Source of the DNA: Streptomyces sp. NBC_00286
Lineage (GTDB): Bacteria; Actinomycetota; Actinomycetes; Streptomycetales; Streptomycetaceae
Reading direction: 5' to 3'
Assembly (NCBI RefSeq): GCF_036173125.1
Contig: NZ_CP108054.1
Location: forward strand, 7,593,001 to 7,657,000
Length of the DNA: 64,000 nt
In this document: positions 51,974 through 60,397 of the stretch, piece after piece
Layout of the letters: the number at the start of each line of letters is the position of its first letter
How positions within the stretch are numbered: the stretch's first letter is position 1
The notes under the pieces: generated by a model
The model's input: the letters and a program-made list of their open reading frames with translations, nothing else
Databases searched by the model: none
Told to the model about the DNA's origin: nothing
Made by a program: the position numbers and the translations under genes

Positions 51974-52603
51974 TTACGCGTCGGCGCGCGGCGCACACCC
52001 CAGCACATGCTCCTTCACCAGCCGACCGATGTCGGGATCCCGCCGCTTGAACGCCTCGACCAGCGCCTCGTGCTCCTCCGCGTACGACTGCTGCCGCGTG
52101 CCGAGCCAGCGGATCGACAGGGCCGTGAACACCTCGATGCCCAGCCCCTCCCAGGTGTGCAGCAGCACGCTGTTCCCGGCCGCCCGCACCATCTCCCGGT
52201 GGAAGGCCACGGTGTGCCGCACCTGTGCCTCGCCGTCGGCCGCGCGGTCCGCCTCGTACAGCGCAGCGACCTCGGGCTCCAGCGCCGTGGTGTCCTCGGC
52301 CAGCCGCTGCGCCGCCAGCTCGGCGGCTATCTGCTCCAGACCGGCCCGTACGGGATAGATCTCCTCCAGGTCGGCGGCCGTCAGGCTCCTGACCCGTACG
52401 CCCTTGTTCGGCGCCGACTCGATCAGCCGCAGCGCCTCCAGTTCCCGCAGGGCCTCCCGTACGGGCGTCTGGCTGACCTCCAGCTCCACGGCGATTCGCC
52501 GCTCCACGATCCGCTCGCCCGGCTTCCAGCGCCCGCTCACGATGCCGTCCACGATGTGCTCGCGGATCTGTTCGCGCAGCGAGTGGACGACGGGCGCGGT
52601 CAT
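51974..52603 (-). CDS. GntR-family regulator (FadR/FCD subfamily)
   Basis: 209 residues. Winged helix SLREQIREHIVDGIVSGRWK with VSQTPVREALRELEALRLIE, then an all-helical FCD ligand domain with the metal-binding Asp/His pattern (FHREMV and related His residues). AAAGGAG precedes ATG 52603. A TTGACGTCTAGACAATA element 46-52 bases upstream fits the GTCTAGAC core bound by this subfamily. It sits between aceE and sucB-lpd, so control of 2-oxoacid metabolism is an attractive inference. Confidence 0.92.
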   Translation of the reverse strand: MTAPVVHSLREQIREHIVDGIVSGRWKPGERIVERRIAVELEVSQTPVREALRELEALRLIESAPNKGVRVRSLTAADLEEIYPVRAGLEQIAAELAAQRLAEDTTALEPEVAALYEADRAADGEAQVRHTVAFHREMVRAAGNSVLLHTWEGLGIEVFTALSIRWLGTRQQSYAEEHEALVEAFKRRDPDIGRLVKEHVLGCAPRADA

Positions 52604-52645
52604 GAGGGCTCCTTTGAAGGGGGCGTACGAAGGCCCCGAGGCGTT

Positions 52646-52659
52646 GACGTCTAGACAAT
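52646..52659. promoter_or_regulatory. GntR/FCD-type operator candidate
   Basis: The perfect palindrome GTCTAGAC (52649-52656) with flanking TGAC and AAT lies just upstream of the gntR start, and a further half GTCTAAG follows at 52674. FadR-subfamily GntR proteins commonly bind TTGTCTAGACAA-like sites, so autoregulation is likely. Confidence 0.55.
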
Positions 52660-52797
52660 AAGGCCGAGTTCCCGTCTAAGAGGGGCGCGCGGGGGCGCTT
52701 CAGCGCAGGTGAGACAAGCCTTACATGCTGCCAGGGGGCCGCCCGATGTAAAGACCCGGGCGGATGACCCGTACGGATACCCCCTGCGGAAACGACG

Positions 52798-52843
52798 ACG
52801 CGCCCTCGTCCTCCGCTGAACTCCGCGGAGGACGAGGGCGCGT
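52798..52843 (-). terminator. Terminator of the lpd-sucB unit
   Basis: A perfect 19-bp stem (ACGCGCCCTCGTCCTCCGC and its complement) around an 8-nt loop starts 14 bases beyond the sucB stop. Confidence 0.85.
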
Positions 52844-52857
52844 ACGTACGACCGGAG

Positions 52858-54660
52858 TTACAGGCCGAGCTCGACCTCGAACTCGCCCGCCTCCAGGATC
52901 GCCTTGACCGCCGTCAGGTAGCGGGCGGCGTCGGCGCCGTCCACCAGGCGGTGGTCGTAGGAGAGCGTCAGGTACGTCATGTCGCGTACGCCGATGACGG
53001 GGCCCTCGTCGGTCTCGATGACGGCGGGACGCTTGACCGTGGCACCGATGCCGAGGATCGCGACCTGACCCGGCGGCACGATGATCGTGTCGAAGAGTGC
53101 GCCGCGCGAACCGGTGTTGCTGATGGTGAAGGTCGCGCCGGACAGCTCGTCCGGAGTGATCTTGTTGGCCCGGACCTTGCCCGCCAGGTCGGCGGTGGCC
53201 TTGGCGATGCCGGCGAGGTTCAGGTTGCCGGCGCCCTTGATGACCGGGGTCATCAGGCCCTTCTCGGAGTCCACCGCGATACCGATGTTCTCGGTGTCGA
53301 AGTAGGTGATCGTGCCCTCGCCCTCGTTGATCCGGGCGTTGACGGGCGCGTGGGCCTTCAGCGCCTGGGCCGCCGCCTTCACGAAGAACGGCATCGGGGA
53401 GAGCTTGACGCCCTCGCGGGCCGCGAACGCGTCCTTGGCCCTGGCGCGCAGCCTCATCAGCCGCGTGACGTCGACCTCGACGACCGAGGACAGCTGGGCC
53501 TGCTCGTGCAGGGCCTTGACCATGTTGTCGCCGATGACCTTGCGGATGCGCGGCATCTTGATGGTCTGGCCGCGGAGGGGGGAGGCCTCCAGGCTCGGCG
53601 CCTTCTTGGCAGCGGCAGCAGCTGGTGCGGCAGCGGCCGGAGCCGGAGCTGCGGCGGCGGCCTTCGCGGCCTCGGCGGCGGCGATGACGTCCTGCTTGCG
53701 GATACGGCCGCCGACGCCGGTGCCCTTGACGGTGGCCAGGTCGACGCCGTTCTCGGCGGCGAGCTTGCGCACCAGCGGGGTCACGTACGCGCCCTCGTCG
53801 GTGGGCTGCGCGGCGGCGGGAGCCGCCGGAGCCGGAGTGACGGGAGCGGGCGCGGCCGGCGCGGGAGCCGGAGCGGCGGGCTGAGCCGGAGCCGCCGGGG
53901 CGGCGGGAGCCGCGGGGGCGGCCGGAGCCGGAGGGGCCGGAGGCGCGGCCGGGGCAGCGGGCTGGGCCGGAGCGGCGGGCGCCGCGGCCGGGGCGGGCTG
54001 GGCCGGAGCCGGAGCGGCGGCCGGAGCCGCGCCCGGGGCGCCGATGACGGCGAGCTTGGCGCCGACCTCGGCGGTCTCGTCCTCGGCGACGGTGATCTCA
54101 AGGAGCACACCGGAGGTGGGCGCCGGGATCTCGGTGTCGACCTTGTCCGTGGAGACCTCGAGCAGCGGCTCGTCGGCCTCGACGGAATCGCCGACCTCCT
54201 TGAGCCAGCGCGTGACGGTGCCCTCGGTGACGGACTCGCCCAGCGCCGGGAGGACCACGTCGGTGCCCTCGGCGGTGCCGCCACCGGCGGCGGCCTGAGC
54301 GGTCGGGGCCGGAGCCGGAGCGGCGGCCTCGGTGGACGGGGCGGCCTGCGGGGCCGGCTCGGGGGCCGGAGGTGCGGCGACCTCCTCGACGGCCGGGGCC
54401 GGAGCGGCAGCGGGGGCGCCCGTGCCGTCGTCGATGACGGCCAGCTCGGCGCCGACCTCCACCGTCTCGTCCTCGGCGACCTTGATGGACGCCAGTACGC
54501 CGGCGGCGGGCGAGGGGATCTCGGTGTCGACCTTGTCGGTCGACACCTCCAGCAGCGGCTCGTCGGCCTCGACGCGCTCGCCCTCGGCCTTCAGCCAGCG
54601 GGTGACAGTGCCCTCGGTGACGCTCTCGCCGAGCGCCGGAAGGGTTACGGAAACCGCCAT
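52858..54660 (-). CDS. sucB: 2-oxoacid dehydrogenase E2, dihydrolipoyllysine succinyl/acetyltransferase
   Basis: 600 residues. Two nearly identical lipoyl domains with lipoylated Lys43 and Lys173 (both in [10 protein letters not shown]), each followed by a long Ala/Pro linker, then a peripheral-subunit-binding domain ([20 protein letters not shown], residues about 290-330) and a catalytic core ending in [15 protein letters not shown] with active-site His near 570. It moves acyl groups from the E1 to CoA. Streptomyces annotations name it SucB, but actinobacterial E2s can serve both pyruvate and 2-oxoglutarate complexes, so use with the nearby AceE is plausible. Downstream of lpd by 56 bases. 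Confidence 0.94.
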   Translation of the reverse strand: MAVSVTLPALGESVTEGTVTRWLKAEGERVEADEPLLEVSTDKVDTEIPSPAAGVLASIKVAEDETVEVGAELAVIDDGTGAPAAAPAPAVEEVAAPPAPEPAPQAAPSTEAAAPAPAPTAQAAAGGGTAEGTDVVLPALGESVTEGTVTRWLKEVGDSVEADEPLLEVSTDKVDTEIPAPTSGVLLEITVAEDETAEVGAKLAVIGAPGAAPAAAPAPAQPAPAAAPAAPAQPAAPAAPPAPPAPAAPAAPAAPAAPAQPAAPAPAPAAPAPVTPAPAAPAAAQPTDEGAYVTPLVRKLAAENGVDLATVKGTGVGGRIRKQDVIAAAEAAKAAAAAPAPAAAAPAAAAAKKAPSLEASPLRGQTIKMPRIRKVIGDNMVKALHEQAQLSSVVEVDVTRLMRLRARAKDAFAAREGVKLSPMPFFVKAAAQALKAHAPVNARINEGEGTITYFDTENIGIAVDSEKGLMTPVIKGAGNLNLAGIAKATADLAGKVRANKITPDELSGATFTISNTGSRGALFDTIIVPPGQVAILGIGATVKRPAVIETDEGPVIGVRDMTYLTLSYDHRLVDGADAARYLTAVKAILEAGEFEVELGL

Positions 54661-54716
54661 GGTTTCTGTTGCTCCTTACGAATTGCGGAAGTCTGTGTCG
54701 TCGCGCCCGAGGGCTG

Positions 54717-56105
54717 TCAGTCGTGCGAGTGCAGCGGCTTGCCGGCCAGGGCCAGGTGGGCCTCGCCGAGCGCCTCGTTCTGCGTCGGGTGAGCGTGGAT
54801 GAGCTGCGCGACCTCGGCGGGCAGCGCCTCCCAGTTGTAGACCAGCTGGGCCTCGCCGACCTGCTCGCCCATGCGGTCGCCGACCATGTGGACGCCGACG
54901 ACGGCACCGTCCTTGACCTGGACGAGCTTGATCTCGCCCGCGGTCTTGAGGATCTTGCTCTTGCCGTTGCCCGCGAGGTTGTACTTGAGAGCGACGACCT
55001 TGTCCGCGCCGTAGACCTCCTTGGCCTTGGCCTCGGTGATACCGACGGAGGCGACCTCCGGGTGGCAGTACGTCACCCGCGGCACACCGTCGTAGTCGAT
55101 CGGCACCGTCTTCAGACCGGCGAGACGCTCCGCCACCAGGATGCCCTCGGCGAAGCCGACGTGGGCGAGCTGGAGCGTGGGGACCAGGTCACCGACGGCC
55201 GAGATGGTCGGCACGTTCGTGCGCATGTACTCGTCGACCAGGACATAGCCGCGGTCCATCGCGACGCCCTGCTCCTCGTAGCCGAGACCGGCGGAAACCG
55301 GGCCGCGGCCGATGGCGACAAGGAGGACCTCCGCGTCGAAGGTCTTGCCGTCGGCGAGGGTCACGCGGACGCCGTCCTGCGTGTACTCGGCCTTCTCGAA
55401 GAACGTGCCGAGGTTGAACTTGATGCCGCGCTTGCGGAAGGCGCGCTCAAGAAGCTTGGAGCTGTTCTCGTCCTCGACCGGCACGAGGTGCTTCAGGCCC
55501 TCGATGACCGTGACGTCCGTACCGAAGGACTTCCAGGCCGAGGCGAACTCGACGCCGATGACGCCGCCGCCGAGGACGACCGCGGACTGCGGTACGCGGT
55601 CCAGGGTCAGCGCGTGGTCCGAGGAGATGATGCGGTTGCCGTCGATCTCCAGGCCCGGCAGAGACTTCGGCACGGAGCCGGTCGCCAGGAGGATGTGGCG
55701 GCCCTGTACGCGCCGGCCGTTCACGTCGACGGAGGTGGGGGAGGACAGCCGGCCCTCGCCCTCGATGTACGTCACCTTGCGCGAGGCGACGAGACCCTGC
55801 AGGCCCTTGTAGAGGCCGCTGATCACGTCGTCCTTGTACTTGTGGACGGCCGCGATGTCGATGCCCTCGAAGGTGGCCTTCACGCCGAACTGGTCGGCCT
55901 CACGCGCCTGGTCGGCGATCTCGCCGGCGTGCAGCAGGGCCTTCGTGGGGATGCAGCCGTTGTGCAGGCAGGTACCGCCGAGCTTGTTCTTCTCGATCAG
56001 GGCGACGTCAAGGCCCAGCTGCGCTCCGCGCAGGGCCGCGGCATAGCCGCCGCTACCGCCGCCGAGGATCACTAGGTCGAAAACGGTGCTGGCGTCGTTC
56101 GCCAC
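54717..56105 (-). CDS. lpdA: Dihydrolipoyl dehydrogenase (E3)
   Basis: 462 residues. FAD motif DLVILGGGSGGYAAAL, redox-active disulfide Cys46/Cys51 in GGTCLHNGCIPTK, NAD motif VVLGGGVIGVEFA and the C-terminal His-Glu pair in HAHPTQNEALGEA. It re-oxidises the dihydrolipoyl groups of the E2 and reduces NAD. GTG 56105 with GGAGG 7 bases upstream; the open frame to 56219 is unsupported. First gene of the lpd-sucB unit. Confidence 0.96.
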   Translation of the reverse strand: MANDASTVFDLVILGGGSGGYAAALRGAQLGLDVALIEKNKLGGTCLHNGCIPTKALLHAGEIADQAREADQFGVKATFEGIDIAAVHKYKDDVISGLYKGLQGLVASRKVTYIEGEGRLSSPTSVDVNGRRVQGRHILLATGSVPKSLPGLEIDGNRIISSDHALTLDRVPQSAVVLGGGVIGVEFASAWKSFGTDVTVIEGLKHLVPVEDENSSKLLERAFRKRGIKFNLGTFFEKAEYTQDGVRVTLADGKTFDAEVLLVAIGRGPVSAGLGYEEQGVAMDRGYVLVDEYMRTNVPTISAVGDLVPTLQLAHVGFAEGILVAERLAGLKTVPIDYDGVPRVTYCHPEVASVGITEAKAKEVYGADKVVALKYNLAGNGKSKILKTAGEIKLVQVKDGAVVGVHMVGDRMGEQVGEAQLVYNWEALPAEVAQLIHAHPTQNEALGEAHLALAGKPLHSHD

Positions 56106-56304
56106 GTCACGTCCTCCATGCATGTGCGCCGTACGCCGGTCTCCCGACCGGGCGGCGGCTGGTGTCCGGCCGCTCTTTCTTCGGCCCTGTGGTGGGGCCC
56201 TGTCCTGCCGAGACCCCATCTTTGCACTTGTCCGTGAAAGCCGGGACGCCGGGCCGGTGTGTGAGACGTCAACCTCTATCGCGACGTGCAGGACAGCGCC
56301 CCTT

Positions 56305-56350
56305 CAGGGGCGCGGGGAACTGCGCGATCAACCACGGACGACCCGCAGTC
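56305..56350 (-). repeat. Dispersed intergenic repeat, type A, inverted
   Basis: Short form: on the minus strand GGTTGATCGCGCAGTTCCCC followed by GCGCCCCTGAAGGGGCG. It lies between the lpd promoter region and the pepA stop; the rest of the 282-bp gap holds no gene. Confidence 0.85.
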
Positions 56351-56387
56351 GCGCAGCAGCCCGCACCCCCCGAGCTCTCAGGCGACC

Positions 56388-57950
56388 TCAGCCCAAATCC
56401 CCAGAAGCTGCCAGCTCGGCAACCCGCACCAACGTGCGCACAGCCGACCCCGTACCCCCCTTGGGCGTGTAACCGAACGGCCCGGAGTCATTGAAGGCAG
56501 GCCCCGCGATATCGAGGTGAGCCCAGGTGATGCCCTCCCCCACGAACTCCTTCAGGAACAGCCCGGCAACCAGCCCCCCACCCATCCGCTCACCCATGTT
56601 GGCAATGTCGGCGGTAGGGGAGTCCATCCCCTTCTTCAGATGGTCCGGCAGAGGCATCGGCCACGAAGCCTCACCGGCCTCCTCCGCGGCCTCGACGACA
56701 GCGGAGCGGAACGCGTCGTCGTTGGCCATAACGCCGAACGTACGGTTGCCCAACGCGAGCATCATCGCGCCCGTCAGCGTCGCCACATCGATGATCGCGT
56801 CCGGCTTGTCCTCGGAGGCCTTCCACAACGCGTCGGCGAGCACGAGCCGCCCCTCGGCGTCGGTGTTCAGCACCTCGACCGTCTTGCCGCTGTACATCCG
56901 CAGCACATCACCGGGCCGGGTCGCCGTCCCCGACGGCATGTTCTCGGCGAGGGCCAGCCAGCCGGTGACGTTCACCTCGAGGCCGAGCCGCGCGGCGGCG
57001 ACCACGGCCGCGAACACGGCAGCCGCGCCACTCATGTCGCACTTCATCGTCTCGTTGTGGCCCGCGGGCTTCAGCGAGATGCCGCCCGAGTCGTACGTGA
57101 TGCCCTTGCCGACGAAGGCCAGGTGCTTCTTCGCCTTGGACGAGGTGTACGAGAGCTTCACCAGGCGGGGAGCGGACGCGGACCCGGCGCCGACGCCGAG
57201 GATGCCGCCGTACCCGCCCTTCTCCAGGGCCTTCTCGTCGAGCACCTGCACCTTGATGCCGTGCTCCTTGGCCGCGGCCTGCGTGACGGCGGCGAAGGCC
57301 TCCGGGTTCAGGTCGTTCGGCGGGGTGTTGACGAGATCGCGGGCGCGGTTGAGTTCCTCGCAGACGGCGATGGCGCGCTCGACGGCCGCCTTGTACGCCT
57401 TGTCGCGGGGCTTCCCGCCGAGCAGCGCGACCTCGGCGAGCGGGGCCTTGCCGTTCTTCGCGCCCTTCTTGCTGTCGTTGCTGGCGTTCTCCTTGTAGAC
57501 GTCGAAGGAGTACGCCCCGAGCAGCGCGCCCTCGCCGATGGCGCCCGCGTCGGCGGCGTCCGTGACCGGCAGGGCGAACGCGGCCTTCTTCGAGCCGGCC
57601 AGCGCGCGGGCGGCGGCACCGGCGGCGCGGCGCAGCGTCTCGGTGCCGAACGAGGCGTCCTTGTCGGGCTGCGCACCGAGACCGACCGCCAGCACGACCG
57701 GTGCCTTGAAGCCGGACGGTGCCGGCAGCTTCGTCACCTCGCCCTCGCCGCCGGAGGCGCCGAGGGTCTCCAGAACGCCGGCGAGCCCGCCGTCGTACGC
57801 CTTGTCCACGGCCTCCGCGCCCGGTGCGACGACCAGGTCCCCGGACTTGGCGGAGCCGCCTTTGTCGGAGCCGCCCTTGGCGACACCGACGACGATCGCG
57901 TCGGCTCGCAGGCCCGGCGCTGCGGCGGTGCTGAGAGTGAGAGCAGTCAC
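56388..57950 (-). CDS. pepA: Leucyl aminopeptidase (M17)
   Basis: 520 residues. The N-terminal domain is variable with Lys/Gly/Ser-rich patches. The C-terminal catalytic domain has the metal-site blocks FVGKGITYDSGGISLKP, the Asp in KCDMSGAAAV and the M17 signature NTDAEGRLVLADAL. It removes N-terminal Leu and other residues from peptides in the cytoplasm. GTG 57950 is used; the nearest purine-rich site (GGAAGCGAG) is about 11-17 bases upstream, so initiation may be weak. The family is also known as a DNA-binding protein in some bacteria. Confidence 0.95.
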   Translation of the reverse strand: MTALTLSTAAAPGLRADAIVVGVAKGGSDKGGSAKSGDLVVAPGAEAVDKAYDGGLAGVLETLGASGGEGEVTKLPAPSGFKAPVVLAVGLGAQPDKDASFGTETLRRAAGAAARALAGSKKAAFALPVTDAADAGAIGEGALLGAYSFDVYKENASNDSKKGAKNGKAPLAEVALLGGKPRDKAYKAAVERAIAVCEELNRARDLVNTPPNDLNPEAFAAVTQAAAKEHGIKVQVLDEKALEKGGYGGILGVGAGSASAPRLVKLSYTSSKAKKHLAFVGKGITYDSGGISLKPAGHNETMKCDMSGAAAVFAAVVAAARLGLEVNVTGWLALAENMPSGTATRPGDVLRMYSGKTVEVLNTDAEGRLVLADALWKASEDKPDAIIDVATLTGAMMLALGNRTFGVMANDDAFRSAVVEAAEEAGEASWPMPLPDHLKKGMDSPTADIANMGERMGGGLVAGLFLKEFVGEGITWAHLDIAGPAFNDSGPFGYTPKGGTGSAVRTLVRVAELAASGDLG

Positions 57951-58277
57951 GGTGGTGAAATCTCGCTTCCATTGAGTTGCTGGCCGAGGGGGGTGGCTCG
58001 GCCGGGCCCGACGAAGGAGCCTATGAGACGGCTGATCGGCGGGCTGGACCGGACCGGGGGAGTACCGGACATGAGCCTACGCTCGGTGGCGGGTTTCGCT
58101 CATTCCAGCGGCCGTTCATCCCGCCGTGGCGGTGCGGCCATTTATCGACCCTCACAGGAGGTGACCTGAGTCACACTCGCCCCATTCGGTGTGAGTGATC
58201 CGCTCTTCGCTTTGCATGATTTCCACGGATCCTCCCTCAGCTGACCACATGAGGATCCGTCAGGGGAGGAAGTCACC
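57951..58277. promoter_or_regulatory. Divergent promoter region of pepA and the exopolysaccharide cluster
   Basis: This 327-bp gap has no gene. It contains AGGAGGTGACCTGAG (58156-58170) not followed by a usable ORF, a spaced pair TCACAC (58171) / GTGTGA (58189), and a perfect 10-bp inverted repeat ACGGATCCTC (58225-58234) / GAGGATCCGT (58251-58260) with a 16-nt spacer, immediately upstream of the ribosome site of the deacetylase gene. The last could be an operator or a leader hairpin that hides the ribosome site. Confidence 0.55.
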
Positions 58278-60317
58278 GTGCCGCAGAGCGCGCGCAGTTG
58301 GAGAACCGTAGCCGTTGGCTTGGCGGCGACGGGCATGCTGGCGCTGGGCCTCGGAGCACCCGGAGCGTCCGCGGCCGAGGCGCCGCGTATCGATCTCCGG
58401 GTGCTGGTCGTCGACAACGGCGACAGCCCCGTCGAGGCCATCACCGAGGAGCTGAAGAGCACCGGCATCCCGTACACCACGGTCGATCTCGACGACGCGG
58501 ACCGCCCGACGATCGACGAGGCGTTCCTCAGCGACACGGTGGACGGTGGTGTGCCGCGCGCCAAGTTCCAAGGCGTCGTCCTGCCCAACGAGGCGCCGTT
58601 CGGGGCCGGTTCGGCCGAGCAGGCCGCCCTGGAGTCGTACGAGAGGACCTTCGGCATCCCCCAGGTCGACGCCTACACCTGGGCGCACCCCGGTGTCGGC
58701 CTCGACTACACCACCGAGGGCGGCTGGGCCGGCACGCTCGACGGCCGCCAGGCCTCGGTCACCGAGGCAGGGCAGGCGGGATATTTCGGCTATCTCGACG
58801 GACCGCTGAGGTTCGAGGACAACTCCGGCTCCATTCAGGAGAGTTACGGGTATGTGGCCCGGCCGCGCGAGGGCTTCACCAGTTACGTCGACATCGCTGT
58901 GCCCGGCGGAGGGGGCCGCGGCAGCCTGGTCGGCGAGTACGCCCACGACGGCCGCCGCGAACTCGTCGTGACCTTCGCGTACAACGACGACCAGCAGCAG
59001 TTCCGGGTGCTGGCCCGTGGCATCGTCGAATGGCTGACTCAGGGCGTACACCTCGGCCAGAGCAGGAACTACTTTTCCGTCCATGTCGACGACGTCTTCG
59101 CCCCCGACAGCCGCTGGGACACCGAACGCAACTGCACACCGGGCGACTTCGACTGCGTCGGGGGTGACGGTGAGGGGACCACGCCGATCCGTATGACCGC
59201 GGACGACGCGGTGTACGCAGCACAGTGGCAGCAGAGCAGCGACTTCACCCTCGACATGGTCTACAATGCGGGCGCCGGCGAGGAGTGGAAGGCCGAGAAC
59301 GGCGGCACGGACGCGCTGACCGACCAACTCCTCGCCGACAAGGGCGAGTACCGCTGGATCAACCACACCTACACGCACCCCTTCCTGGGCTGCGTCCAGG
59401 ACACCAGCACCGTGCCGTGGAGCTGCGCCAAGGACCCCGACGGCACGACGCAGTACATGAGCCGCGCCGAGATCGCGGCGCAGATCAGCGACAACCAGAA
59501 GTGGGCGGAAAGCCACGGACTCCCGGTCGACTCCACAGAGTTGGTCACCGGGGAGCACTCGGGTCTCAAGACGCTGCCACAGCAGCCGGACGACAACCCG
59601 AACCTCGCGGGCGCCCTCGCCGACACCGGCATCGAGTGGATCGCCTCCGACAACTCCCGTGAACCGGAGCAGCGTTCGGTGGGCTCCGCGCTGACCGTGC
59701 CGCGCCACCCGATGAACGTGTACTACAACGTCGGTACGGCCGCCGAGATGACCGACGAGTACAACTGGGTCTACACGTCCAAGGCCGACGGCGGCAGCGG
59801 AGTCTGCGAGAACAACCCCACGTCCACCTGCCTGGAGGGCCCGCTCGACCCGGCCACCGGCTTCGCGTCGTACATCGTCCCCCAGGAGGCCCGTATCGCT
59901 CTCGGGCACGCCGTGAACAACGACCCGCGCCCGCACTACGTCCACCAGTCCAACCTGGCCGAGGAACGGCTGCTCTACCCGGTCCTGGACAAGGTGCTCG
60001 CCGACTATCGCGCACTGTTCGCTGACAACACCCCGCTGGAGAACCCGCGGCAGAGCACGATCGGCACCGAGTTCCAGCGCCGCGCCGCCTGGCAGCGGGC
60101 TGTCGCGGACGGTGACGTCACGGCGTACCGGGTCGGCGACACGGTCACCGTCACGGCCCCGTCCGGGACCGAGATCCCGGTGACCGCTCCGGAGGGCACG
60201 CTCAAGCAACTCCCGGGCGGTACGGCTGAGTTCGGCACTCCGTACGCCGGTGAACGCTCGGCCTGGACCACGCCGGAGAGCTCGCAGAACGCCCTCACGC
60301 TGAGACTGCCCGCGTAA
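58278..60317 (+). CDS. Secreted exopolysaccharide deacetylase, Agd3/CE18-like
   Basis: 679 residues. Signal peptide with cleavage near ASA-A (residue 32). The N-terminal half is beta-rich, matching the accessory (CBM87-like) part of Agd3 proteins; the C-terminal half is a NodB-like deacetylase with Asp271-Asp272 in FSVHVDDVFAP and His363/His367 in INHTYTHPF, the metal triad. Agd3 removes acetyl groups from galactosaminogalactan in Aspergillus. GTG 58278 with GGGGAGGA 8 bases upstream. It heads a cluster with a PelF-type glycosyltransferase, a membrane protein and a spherulin-4 protein. Family assignment is from motif and context, not a search; a general polysaccharide deacetylase is the fallback. 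Confidence 0.82.
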   Translation: MPQSARSWRTVAVGLAATGMLALGLGAPGASAAEAPRIDLRVLVVDNGDSPVEAITEELKSTGIPYTTVDLDDADRPTIDEAFLSDTVDGGVPRAKFQGVVLPNEAPFGAGSAEQAALESYERTFGIPQVDAYTWAHPGVGLDYTTEGGWAGTLDGRQASVTEAGQAGYFGYLDGPLRFEDNSGSIQESYGYVARPREGFTSYVDIAVPGGGGRGSLVGEYAHDGRRELVVTFAYNDDQQQFRVLARGIVEWLTQGVHLGQSRNYFSVHVDDVFAPDSRWDTERNCTPGDFDCVGGDGEGTTPIRMTADDAVYAAQWQQSSDFTLDMVYNAGAGEEWKAENGGTDALTDQLLADKGEYRWINHTYTHPFLGCVQDTSTVPWSCAKDPDGTTQYMSRAEIAAQISDNQKWAESHGLPVDSTELVTGEHSGLKTLPQQPDDNPNLAGALADTGIEWIASDNSREPEQRSVGSALTVPRHPMNVYYNVGTAAEMTDEYNWVYTSKADGGSGVCENNPTSTCLEGPLDPATGFASYIVPQEARIALGHAVNNDPRPHYVHQSNLAEERLLYPVLDKVLADYRALFADNTPLENPRQSTIGTEFQRRAAWQRAVADGDVTAYRVGDTVTVTAPSGTEIPVTAPEGTLKQLPGGTAEFGTPYAGERSAWTTPESSQNALTLRLPA

Positions 60318-60397
60318 CCGTCTGACGAGAGAGCAGCGCAGCGCACAGCAGACGCCCGTCCATCGAGCCGTAGACCTGTTCCAGGGGGAACCCCACG

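Noticed and set aside
58191..58244. 17-codon leader peptide before the deacetylase gene
   Set aside because: The strong AGGAGGTGA is 28 bases away from the GTG, too far for initiation, and there is no run of regulatory codons.
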